Source: Apostichopus japonicus
Lineage: Eukaryota; Echinodermata; Holothuroidea; Aspidochirotida; Stichopodidae
Length of the DNA stretch: 64,000 bases
Direction of reading: 5' to 3'
Assembly: GCF_037975245.1 (NCBI RefSeq)
Contig: NC_092583.1
Location: 837,764-901,763 of the forward strand
The notes beneath the pieces are model-generated. The model saw nothing but the letters and a program-made list of their open reading frames with translations. It ran no database searches and had not been told where the DNA came from. Below are positions 49,172 through 59,932 of this stretch, one piece after another (position 1 is the first letter of the stretch; every line of letters begins with the position of its first letter). A program made the position numbers and the translations under genes.

Positions 49172-49755
49172 CAGGCGCGTAGCGAGGAATTTGGGAAGGG
49201 AGGGGCGAACCTGTAGGCCAGGGTTGTCCAACCTTTTGCAGAGAAGGGCCACATGGAATGATTATGATGAAGGAGGGGGCCGCATGAACCCTACGCTCGA
49301 TTTTTCGATTTTTTGCGCGAAGCCTAAGGCAACAAAATGTGAGCACTGCGCGCGGAGCGCACTGATTTATTTTCCTTCCTGACAAAACAGATGAATAAAG
49401 TCCAGCCGCCCCCTTCCCTCCCCTCCGCTGAGAGAGTGTCACACAAACTGACCTGTATGCAGTTTTTTGGACCCAGAAGGTTCGAATGATTGATTATAAA
49501 GCTTCAAATTGTTATCAATAAATCTGCTCACTAAATTTCACACCGTAGAGCATCTCTGGCGGGCCGGACGCAACCCTGCGGCGGGCCGGACTGTGGCCCG
49601 CGGGCCGTAGGTTGGACAACCCTGCTGTAGGCAAACTATCAGAGCCGTATATACGGCTCTGCAAACTATCTAAGCGTAGCGCCACCATAAGTTGGCGCGA
49701 AGCGTACAAGAAAATTTTGGCCGAAAATGCCTCCCAGATCGTTGAAGATGATTGG
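49172..49755. mobile_element. Truncated MITE of the 50.5-kb family, interrupted by a second MITE
   Basis: It begins CAGGCGCGTAGCGAGGAATT and resumes after the inserted element with AAACTATC, AGCGTAGCGCCACCATAAGT, TTGGCGCGAAGCGTACAAGA and AATGCCTCCCAGATCG. The order and spacing match 50497-50805. The right terminal repeat was not found, so the element is truncated near 49745. Confidence 0.8.
49219..49624. mobile_element. hAT-type MITE nested in another MITE
   Basis: A 406-bp element with perfect 16-bp inverted ends CAGGGTTGTCCAACCT and AGGTTGGACAACCCTG. It is flanked by a perfect 8-bp duplication CTGTAGGC at 49211-49218 and 49625-49632. The duplication belongs to the host MITE, which reads CTGTAGGCAAACT when intact, as at 50540. 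The ends resemble those of the element at 37481 (CAACCT, GGCCCGC), so the two are related families. Confidence 0.94.
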
Positions 49756-50496
49756 GACATATTGCCCATGATTTACATAAATGCTTGATATGTTTACTGA
49801 CATAAAGAATGTAGAAATGATTGATTTTACCATAGTATACATAACGGCTATATTTTAAGAAAAGTCCCCTTTAATGTAACCTTCGCGATGTACTTTTTTT
49901 AACCGTTTGGCTAAGATCATACGTCAAGTAACTTTTCTCTCCGAGATGCACAAAGCGCAGTAGATCGCTTAGAAGCATTAACCAAGATCACGTGTAACAT
50001 CTGTTCCCTCTCGAATGGGTATGCATGGGGTTGAGAGCGGATCAAGTTATTTGGCCCTCTGCAGCGTGCCAACTTGGATGGCATTTAGTTAACAATAAGT
50101 GAGCAAAGTGCCTGGGTGATTTATTTTTGAACAATGTTCCCAAACGGAACAACGTCAAACTGTGTAATTAGAAATGACTCTTCAATTGCTGTTTGTAGTG
50201 TATTTCCGTAACTGTATGAAGTATTTGGGTTATATATGAACAATATCCGATTGTGGGAAATGAAATTCCACAGCTATATTCCCAAGGGAAATTCCCAATG
50301 TAACCGGCAAAAGGTAATTAATGTTATCAAACAGATAATCTCATCTCGGGATTATTATAGAGGTTTGATGCTCTAAGTGACGTAACGCCCGTACATATAT
50401 AGGAATTGAAAGGAAATTAACTAACATCCATATCATAATGTAGTTATTGTTGTCTAGAAGAGAAACTGCTAAGCACAAGATCGTTATGCTTGTGTT

Positions 50497-50805
50497 CAGG
50501 TGCGTAGCGAGGAATTTGCCAAGGGAGGGGCGAAACTGTAGGCAAACTTTCAGGGCCGTAGATACGGCATTGTGAACTATCTAAGCGTAGCGCCACAATT
50601 GTTGGCGCGAAGCGTACAAGAAAAGTTTGGCTGAAAATGCCTCCCAGATCGCTGTAAATGGCACTTCCCAGGCCTTGTAAGTTGCATCTTAGCATTTTTT
50701 CTCTTTGAAATTACTAGCGATATCATAAAAACATACAAAGAAAATATGCTCAAGGGGGGGGGGGCGGCTGCCCCATTCGCCCCCCTCCCCTTGGCTACGC
50801 GCCTG
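50497..50805. mobile_element. Full-length 309-bp hAT-type MITE
   Basis: Ends are CAGGTGCGTAGCGAGG and CTTGGCTACGCGCCTG, imperfect inverted repeats of about 30 bp including GGGAGGGGCGAA. Flanks CTTGTGTT (50489-50496) and CTTGTGAT (50806-50813) agree at seven of eight positions, as an 8-bp hAT target duplication should. The centre is a palindrome, AGCGCCACAATTGTTGGCGC. It is non-coding. Relatives occur at 30015 and 49172. Confidence 0.9.
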
Positions 50806-51642
50806 CTTGTGATTGCATCCATGGTCTCTCTGTTGTCACACCGGAGTGGAATTATGAGAAGAAAGGCGGGTGCATCAGTTAAATAGGTGTAGGCCTAAGT
50901 GTTTGTGGAGAAGGGGGAGGGACGGGGGTGGGAGAAATTTAATGTTCAAGAACCAATTAAGACATATGAATTTTCGTTGAACAGAAGCCAGTCAAATCAA
51001 TATCGTAGCCCGATCGGAGAGGTGAAAATGGGACGACGGGGTGGGGGGGGGGGGCAGGAGTGTAGTTGTATAACCGTGTCAAGAGTATGAGAGTCGTATT
51101 ACGACGTTTTTGTTATTTAATATACTAGCAAAATTCAAGAAAGCAGCCGGCGAGCACCAATGATAAAATACTGTATTATCACGAAAAGTTGCTTCAAGTT
51201 GCTAATTAAGATTTTGCAACACTTCGAACTTCGAAGAAAGTGCCATGGAGTGATAGTTGCAGTAATTCGCCTAGGTCGTTTAGGCTACCAAAACGGTACA
51301 AAATCTGGCAAAAATATGATTGTTTTGATAAATTGAATCAAATCCTGGATACAGCTTTCTTGCACGTTCTTATACTGCACGTCCTTGAACCTGCCGATAT
51401 AATGAAAGAAGTTCCATGATGACGTCATGATCAATGGACAGTTCAATGTACTATTTGTATATGATTCCCACAATGGAGATTGATACACTAGTAGTATAGT
51501 GGTGTCTTGTCTCAAGCGGTGTAGGCGGGTGGGATATAAACATCAGTTTCCCTGCGCATGCACGGCTCGAAGATGATACTAGTGTAATTAATAATTGTGA
51601 TCATGTGCTTAGTGAGAAAACAATTAAACAAATGGACCTAAA

Positions 51643-51950
51643 ATATGATAAGGTTGGCTATTTGATAAGGTATATGATAAGGTTGATAAGATATATGATA
51701 AGGTGTGATAAGGTATGATAAGGTATGATAAGGTATATGATAAGGTTGATAAGGTATGATAAGATATGATAAGGCATGATAAGGTATGATCATGGTATGA
51801 TAAGATATGATAAGGTATGATAAGATATGATAAGGTATGATGAGGTTGATAAGGTATGATAAGATATGATAAGGTATGATGAGGTTGATAAGGTATGATA
51901 AGATATGATAAGGTATGATAAGGTATGATAAGGTATATGATAAGGTTGGC
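51643..51950. repeat. 10-bp minisatellite GGTATGATAA
   Basis: About 300 bp of GATAAGGTAT/GATAAGATAT units with a few GATAAGGTTG variants. Each unit contains GATAA, a GATA-factor core word, but this follows from the repeat unit and is not evidence of function. Confidence 0.95.
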
Positions 51951-52771
51951 TATTTAAATCACCAGAGAGATATTATTTATATGCACAACTGGCACACTGT
52001 TATGACTGCCGGTGTCAATTCCTGCTGTAACCGTACTGGGGAGCAACGTCTTATAATCAACCGAGTACTTCTCCGATGGAAATAAACCCCAACAAAAAGT
52101 AACATATATTTCACCACTTTACACAGTTGTTACTCAGTAATTCTAGAGCAATAAAGTGATATGAATGAGAGCTGAACAAATTAGAGTTATGACTCATCTA
52201 TCAATTTTAAATTCGATATTAATAGCAATGTTATGTCTACTAAAGTGTACTTAATATATAGTAATGTATCGCCCCCCCCCCATCCCGCCCACCCACCATA
52301 TCCCATTCTATTCCAGGCCAGCCATGAATATACACCTTTAACCTACTTTGGTCACACCCTTACCATGTAGCCTCCCATAATCTCGTTATTTCATGTGAAC
52401 AGTAACTTTCTCACGCCGATCGCACATGCAGATTAGCAAGAAAAAGCTATTCAAGCAGTAAGTTCACCGTTGTATAAAGTGTAGGCCTATATTTAATATA
52501 TGAGTCACATGGTCATGGTCACATAGTAATTTGTGTGTGGGAAGTTCGCGTTAATGCAGACATTCAGATCTTGGTAGTTACTAATTATGTATGTACACAG
52601 TCACAGTCCCGATGCAAGGGGACTGGGGCTGAGAGCGGATCAGTCGTTTGGTAGTTTGGTTTTCGTGCCCAGGTTCTTTCCTGGGTGACTTTTTCTTAAA
52701 AAGTATCAGATCTTGGTAGTTACTAATTATGTATGTATGTATTACATAATATGTGTTTATTATTATATGTT

Positions 52772-53431
52772 CACCTATGTGTTAGGTCATGTACACCTGT
52801 ACCCGAAGCTGTGTGAGTATGTTTGGTCTACAATATATTATTATATTGCTTCCTGTTCTTGTTAGCGTTGACTAGTTACGCATGCGTCATCATATGCACA
52901 GGCTTACCAAATACATAACCACATAATACATACCTTTGATATCTATATAACCACATAATACACACGGAAATAAGTAAACAATGAAAACAGGTTGAAAGAA
53001 TTGACATCTCCATACAATTAGTTCTCAATGCCGCAGGAAGATTGTTTAGACCGGCACGTGTGGGGGAAGGTCGGGGAGGGGTCTTTTATTGTTATCATGT
53101 TGACATATGTGTTAGGTCATGTATACCTGTACCCGAAGCTGTGAGTATGTTTGGTCTACAATATATTGTTATGTTGCTTCCTGTTCTTGTTAGCGTTGAC
53201 TCTTAATTGAAGCATGGGTCATCAAATGTGTTATATATGCACAGGCTTACCAAATATATAACCACATAATACACACGTGGTTACCTATATAACCACATAA
53301 CACACACGGAAATAAGTAAACAATGAAAACAGGTTGAAGGAAATGACATCTCCGTACAATCAGTTCTCAATGCCGCAGGAAGATTGTTAGACCGGCACGG
53401 CGTGGGTGGGGGAGGGTAGGGGAGGGAGGGG
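52772..53431. repeat. Tandem duplication of about 330 bp
   Basis: Copies at 52772-53090 and 53101-53431 share GTTAGGTCATGTA, GTATGTTTGGTCTACAATAT, TGCTTCCTGTTCTTGTTAGC, ACGGAAATAAGTAAACAATG and TCTCAATGCCGCAGGAAGAT. There are small indels. No coding content. Confidence 0.9.
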
Positions 53432-54417
53432 TAGTTTTCATAATAATTTCGATTTCCAGAATACTCCAGAAGATTTTCATCTTAATCATAAATGACCACA
53501 GAAACCAACACACACACACGCACAAGCACTTCACCAAAGCAAATGCTTATCTAATTTACTTGTTTGAGAGAATATAACTTTTGAAACGTATACCAAAAAT
53601 GTAAACAATGCGAACATGGTTATGGCGTTTACAGATTCACTTTACGTCCATACATCCAACCTAGGTGGGCCACAGATCACATAGAACACTGTACAGATGC
53701 CTATACTATTTGCCAAACTTCCATCTGTTGAAACAAGACCCCAAAGAAAATGTTTGCCATTCCAAATTCCTTACAGTGTTTCAAAATTGTATTGTTACGA
53801 GCTAGTCTTTGCGCCGAAAGCTGACTTACACACACACACATTTAAGAGTAAATATCTTGAAGTACAGGTGAGTGAGCCTCTCAATCATTTTGAATATTTA
53901 CTGGCTTTAAGAACAAGATAATTCTCTTAATTTAGTTCATTATAATTTAACTTTGGCTTATCTATAACGCTCTGTAAGTAATATAAGTCACAATCCCATC
54001 TACTCAGTTACAATGCATGTACGTAGGTATACTAGTCTGAAATATTGATACACTGTAGGCTATATTGGATAGGAGTTTTTCTTTCATTTTCATTATTATT
54101 ATGAACCAGGACCGAGAGATAGAGGCCTATGAATCACTATGGTTTGATACTTTCAAATGTCATTTTCTCTTAACCTTTACTTGATATGAGTACATACTTT
54201 GGTAGATTGTTGATTTGTATGTTTAACGGTCATCGAAGATAACGTTGAGAAAACCTCTGGATTATTCTAGGAGAAAACCAAACATTCCTAAAAAAAAGAC
54301 GTTCCTGTATAGCCTAGCATGACGGCTCGTCAACAGTATTTAGCCAAAATATACACAGGGATATATATAATTGAAATTGTAATGAGTTGGAAAATCCAGA
54401 ACAGTGAAAAACTTCCA

Positions 54418-54488
54418 GCCTCCACCGGGATTCGAACCCGGGCCTCCCGCTTTATATGCGGACACCCTAATCACTAGGCTATGGACGC
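54418..54488 (-). tRNA. tRNA-like cloverleaf (tRNA pseudogene or SINE head)
   Basis: A 71-nt minus-strand sequence folds as a nearly complete tRNA. The acceptor stem has six of seven pairs (one G-G mismatch), and there is a short D arm. The anticodon stem-loop has five pairs, U33 and a 7-nt loop. The T arm is perfect: CCGGG TTCGAAT CCCGG. The anticodon would be AUA, which is unusual: eukaryotic tRNA-Tyr uses GUA and has an intron. The body looks more like tRNA-Asp/Glu. A tRNA-derived repeat is more likely than a working gene. Confidence 0.6.
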
Positions 54489-54603
54489 TGATTGCAGGTC
54501 CAGAGGTTCAGAGGAACACCATGCTCACCATGTTCACCCTGCTCATTAACCTGTCTGTATTTGTGCATGTTTTTGTCCCTTCTGTACTGTCACTTGTCAT
54601 TTA

Positions 54604-54642
54604 GCCTTTGAAGAAGATCCTGCTAGGATCAAAACGTCAGGC
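54604..54642 (+). ncRNA. Degenerate hammerhead-ribozyme-like motif
   Basis: The plus strand reads GCCT, TTGAAGA, a stem-loop GATCCTGCTAGGATC, AAAA, CGTC, AGGC. Aligned to a type I minimal hammerhead (CUGANGA, stem II, GAAA, two-pair stem III, GUC cleavage site), every core position fits except C3 (here U) and G12 (here A). GCCT and AGGC would form stem I. Loss of these two invariant bases means this copy should not cleave. It lies about 116 bp from the tRNA-like sequence, probably in the same retroelement. Confidence 0.4.
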
Positions 54643-54912
54643 CAACTTACTTTTACACATATATTTTTATATACATATACTAATCATGATGGCTGAAGTT
54701 GTTGAAAATGTGCTATACCTAGCCTATATTGTTAACCCTTTTAATGTTTATCAGGATTGTTTTGGTCATTGTAATAAAGATGCACATTATGATATACAGT
54801 AATGCCTACATCACTCTTATACTGCGGTAACCCCAATCTTGCACATTGTTTGACTTGTCTTTTGTATAATCATGCCTTAATCTTTATTTTCTCACGCTTT
54901 GTTTAATATTGA

Positions 54913-55276
54913 TTTATCACTGAATATTCATGTCGTATCTGACAATGTTTTTTTCTGATTTCTTTCGTACAGTGGTAAACTTCACAATACAAGCTTTAAC
55001 CAAACTATATACTCTACATATCATGACGTCGGTTACATACCTGGCGTAACATATATATTTCCCTTTGTCTATTACGTATAAAACTGGATTGAGCAATAAT
55101 AACTGGGGATTCCCTCAATGTAGTAACGAGGGATCCTAACGGAATTGGCATCATTTCCTATTTTCATAAGGAAATGACCATGGCACACTTTTAATTTTAC
55201 TATATTTAGTTATTCTATTTGTTTCCGTTGTAAACGTAGATATTACCTGGATGTTTGATAAGAAATAAACATTCCT
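54913..55276. repeat. Dispersed direct repeat, copy A
   Basis: Shares ATATTCATGTCGTATCTGAC, TGAGCAATAATAACTGGGGA, GGCATCATTTCCTATTTTCA and ATTACCTGGATGTTTGATAA with 57393-57695 in the same orientation. Non-coding. Element type not identified. Confidence 0.88.
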
Positions 55277-57392
55277 TTCTTGCTTGATGTTTACTTAATT
55301 TATTTATACAATGAATATTCATTATAGTTTATTTAACTTAGTTTACTTCCCATCAAGTTATACTTCCTATTACGAAAGTAAAAAGTAATAGTTTCACTTT
55401 CTGTTCCGCATTTGATATAGTTAAAGAAAGACAGTTGTGCAGCCCGTGTAGGTCGTCCATTTTCGCGGGAATTAATAACCGTCAGGTACGTGTGTTGTGA
55501 TGATAATGTCTTACACAAACAAACTTGGTTCCCCCTTTAGCTAGCTCTGGCAATAACACATTTCGTAATATATAGGTTTTTACATGACTAAAGTGTATGG
55601 AGAGTTCATAACGCTGATGGACATATTACTTAGGATTGCGATTCGAAAGTGATGATGCTACAAAAATGAAAAATGGGAAACGCCCTTCTAAACTTCTCAT
55701 GCCTCTGACTTGCGCAACGCATGCACGCACCCACGCATGCAAGCACCACACACGTGTGACAAATTTAAATACACGTGTATCTAGCAAATCAGGGAGCTAC
55801 AAGACTAAACTAAAACTACATTAAATTTTGTTGTAATTCTGGTCTAGGTTTTTTTCGCGCCAATTATGGCCCCATCTTGGATCCCTTCCGGCTTAAAATT
55901 TTTTTGCAATTCTTGAATCATCTCAAAACATTTCCTTCCATTCCATGAATTAATTGTCTGAATAAATTCTCATTATTATACTAACCGCTATGCTGTAGGC
56001 ATTAAAAAAAAAAACATGTCACATACTTCAAATAACCCAAGTGGTTTCAAAATTCTCTTAGTAACAAAATTATTTCAAAATAACACCACATGCTAAGTAC
56101 GCTACGCGAAATAAGCAAAGTGGGTTTATACGGTACATGCATATATAACGGGCTGGCAATGTACCCCTCCCACCCCACCCTCCGGAGTCCCTCTGGCTGG
56201 TCACACTCGTAATTACTACTCAGATCAAACCAAACCCTGTGAGTTTATGTACTTCAAGTTCTTGAAAAAGTGACATTATGATAATGTCCTTAAAATGTGA
56301 TTTCACAGCGTCCAATTGAATAGTTAACGATACCCCAGGGAAGGGGGGGGGTCGGTGGAGGCCGGGGCCGGGGAGGGACGGGGATTATACTATATCAGAT
56401 TTTGTGTTACTGTAAAATGTTATTGTAGTATATAGTATTTAAAACATCGATGACTTCGTCGCAGATATAAAAACTGAAATACATTGGTTACATACAACAC
56501 ACGTCACACTGTATCACGTACCATTATATATATGTATACAGTATACTAAAACATAACGTAAATATGAAATAAATGACGTCATCCTATATATATATAATTT
56601 AAAACAGTCTCGCAGCATTGTGATGACCCTCTAATGCTTAACATATGAAAGAAAGGTAATTTAATTCCAGGACAGCGACAATGGTTGCTCTTTCGTCATT
56701 CCTGTTTTGTTTTTTTGAAGCTGAAAGAGAACTTCTCTTTGTTATTCTAGATACTTTTACTTTCCAGGGTTTCGTATACGTTGCGGCTACTTTATTTTCT
56801 ATTAATGGATGTATGAAGTAATTAGTTTGTAGTAAACACTTGAAGGTCTGATGATTCACCTGAACTTAGGCAACACGAATTTGTTGTTATGTTCTGACAA
56901 AAAAGAAAAGAAAAGTTCGTTACAGTTAGGTGTGGTAGTGCGTGGGTTAGGACAAAGGGATCCCCCTTCGTTTGAAACATTTTATAACGAAATAACATGT
57001 TTTGTACAGTAGATGCTATAGTGTGGGTGGGGAATTCTTTCACATCTGTCAAATATATTCTGTAAAATCTTACTACTTGAAAATTCATGAGTGGAAAACT
57101 TGAACTTTATATGTAGAGTGTATGCTTGGTTAGTGCTATACAGAAGATGTACGTGGTTTATGTTTATATTCCTGTACTGTAGAATGGTGTTACTATGGAC
57201 TGCGAATACGAGATGAATCTTATCATTTTACTGCATTGGCGCAAGCTTTACTAACTAGTACAGGGACTAAACCTGCATTAAAACCTTAACGACACTTTGA
57301 GGGGTGGGGTACGGGTGGGTGGCGTTACGTTCCCCAAATATTCGCCTGCTCCTCAAATAGTTAATATTTTGTTTACACGCTTTTTTCAATAT
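55277..57392. other. Intergenic, no gene recognised
   Basis: AT-rich DNA with a G-rich run near 56345 and a C-rich stretch near 56165-56185. No convincing exon, RNA gene or transposon end. Confidence 0.6.
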
Positions 57393-57695
57393 TTATCACT
57401 GAATATTCATGTCGTATCTGACAATGTTTTTTTTTGTGATTTCTTTCGTGCAGTGGTAAACATGGCGTAATGTATATATTTCCCTTTGTCTTATAACGTA
57501 TAACACTGGATTGAGCAATAATAACTGGGGACTCCCTGTATTTAGTAACTAGGGATCCTAACGGAATCGGCATCATTTCCTATTTTCATAAGGAAATGCC
57601 CACACACTTTTTAATTTTAATATATTTATTTAATCTATTTGTTTCCGTTGTAAACGTATATATTACCTGGATGTTTGATAAGAAATCAACATTGC
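57393..57695. repeat. Dispersed direct repeat, copy B
   Basis: Second copy of the 54913-55276 repeat, about 2.5 kb away. It is slightly shorter because of small deletions between CAGTGGTAAAC and GGCGTAA. Confidence 0.88.
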
Positions 57696-57929
57696 AAATG
57701 TCAAAAACTCTTTCTTATAGAAAAAAAAAACGTTTTGCTTTGCCCCCCCCCTCCCACCCTCTCCCATCCTCTTCAGAAAGAAATCTAGCTTCGCCCCAGG
57801 CTTAAGACCTATCAAAATTGTAATGAGGCACATTGTATATATTTCATTTTTTTCGGTAAGGAGCGGGAAATTAATTTAGGTTAGTATAAACCGAAATTTT
57901 ATAAAGACCTGCATTTAGTAGAATTCCGT

Positions 57930-58050
57930 TCAGTCAGTCTTCAGCTTCCCGGGTGAACCGGCGAAGTAACAAGGTTACTCCCGGCGAGGCAGGAGTTTGG
58001 AAGGATTAGCCAGGCCAAGGTATAGTGGTGGACAATACCGTGACTTGAGA
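57930..58050. other. GC-rich patch with stem-loops, possible 5' leader exon
   Basis: In otherwise AT-rich DNA, 57945-58020 is GC-rich and contains nested short inverted repeats (CCGGCGAAGTAAC, GTTACTCCCGGCG). It ends with CCAGGCCAAG|GTATAG, a possible splice donor. It lies 1.9 kb upstream of the tentative gene at 59933 and could be its first, non-coding exon. No known RNA family was recognised. Confidence 0.3.
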
Positions 58051-58728
58051 TCAGGGTACGTTAACACAGCATCATATTTACTTACTATATAAAAGTGTCC
58101 GTGATAGACTCTTCTTCCATTTTTAAGGTAAAGAGTCACCTAAGATATTGACTAGACATGTAAACCAAAGAACTTAACAGATCATGCACTCTCAGCCCCT
58201 GTAGCCTCCCGTTTACATTGAGAATGTAACAGTGTGATCATGGCGATGTTAAGTCGAATGGGTAACTTCACTGGGAGTGCGCAATTGTTTTCCCCTCCAT
58301 CACAATTGATTTATAGTTACGCCGCATTGATGCTTTGCGTGTTTTTTTGTTTTGTTTGGTCTATAAACTTAGAATAGTTTGAATAAAACTCACCGAGGCA
58401 ACACCCAAAAAAGACCACACGATCTGAGACAATATCCGGGAATTAAAAATTAAGACAGGGAAGAAATTAGCAATTTTTTTTGTTAGAAGGAAATAAATGT
58501 TCATATCTAAACTTGAATTCATTTCCTTGCTTTTTGTATGTAATGGTGATGTCGCATTTATTTTAACTTGGTATGCCTAAGTTATACTCTTCTGTGAGCT
58601 TTCTTTTCTTTGTTTTTAAATTAATGACAAATATTTCTAAATATATAGCGTTGCATTAGCATCACTCTCGTCGTGTTAATGCAAGCAGATCTAAGAAACA
58701 AAGAAAAACAATCAAACAAACCAAAAAA

Positions 58729-58950
58729 TGATGATGATGATAATAATAATAATAATTACAATAATATTTACAATAATAATTATTATAATAACAATAATAA
58801 TAATATCATCAATAATAATAATTATAAAAATAATAATAATAAAAATGATAATAACAACAATACTACTACTACTACTACTACTACATATAACATAATAACA
58901 ACAATAATAATAATAACATCAATAATAATATTAATAATAATAATAATAAA
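58729..58950. repeat. AAT/ATG/CTA trinucleotide tract
   Basis: About 220 bp of GATGAT, AATAAT and CTACTA triplets, ending in ATTCATATAGCGCTTAAAAC. The latter resembles the start of a LINE or SINE 3' tail on the other strand, but no element body was identified. Confidence 0.9.
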
Positions 58951-59932
58951 ACATTCATATAGCGCTTAAAACAGCCTGGAAGAGCAACGATCTACATACC
59001 TGTACAAAACCAGTTACACTATGACATATTAAGAAAAGAGCCTCATTCAAAAGAAACATCTTAAATAGAAAAGAGTAATATTACTAACATATTACTATTA
59101 TGACAAAACAATTTCTAAGCATGTTATGCATTATTTACTATTTATAAGTGCGAAATATACATGGGTGGGGTATATTTACATTCTCAGATTAGCTATTTTT
59201 GTAGAGGAGTATACTTATATAGTTTCAAACTATCAGTTTTTATGTAAATAAATCTTAAGAAGAATTCGGCAGTTTTGATTTGCCTTTTGATAAAAAATAG
59301 ACACAAATGTTGCCGGATATAAATAGAATGATGTAACATCTATAGTCAGGCGTAAACTCTATGTCTAAATTGTGTCATTTAATGCGTTCATTGTTCAATG
59401 AAGCAGCCTACTTCCCTGTTTCAATACTATACGGTATCGAAAGGTAATTCAAGTGGAGCTTTATACGCATGCGTATAACGCGTAACAGTAAAAGCATCTA
59501 CGTACATCCTTCCTGTAAGTGAAGTGCGTAGGCTTCATCACAGTACTTAAATCTAAATACTGGACAGATGTTACTTATTCTCTGAGAGGTCTTTCGGTGA
59601 AGAGGTGGAAGTGTTAATTACAGGCTGTTCCAAGGGTTCAATATTAAACTAGCTCTCTAAATTGAAGCTATATTAAAACGCCTATGTGAACTATAACACG
59701 TGTTTACGTGCCAGTCATATGATTCAAAGCTTGCAAAGTACTATTTAAGGATACTTGCAGAACGGAATTGCTTAATTAACAAGGAATGATCTAACCGCAA
59801 ATAAGACAGGGAGAGAAAAAGAAGAAGAGTTTGCAGTTTGTGAGATAAACGCTCCGTTGTATGGAATAATCGTACGATATTACTATAAACAGACGAATAT
59901 CACAGGAATTTAGTGAATTAACAGCAGCAAAA

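Noticed and set aside
49890-50025. Short matches to U2 snRNA (GGCTAAGATCA, ATCTGTTCC)
   Set aside because: The two words are split and out of register, and the branch-site-binding, Sm and stem regions of U2 are absent.
51643-51950. Cluster of GATA-factor sites
   Set aside because: Every GATAA word is produced by the 10-bp minisatellite unit, with no independent sign of regulation.
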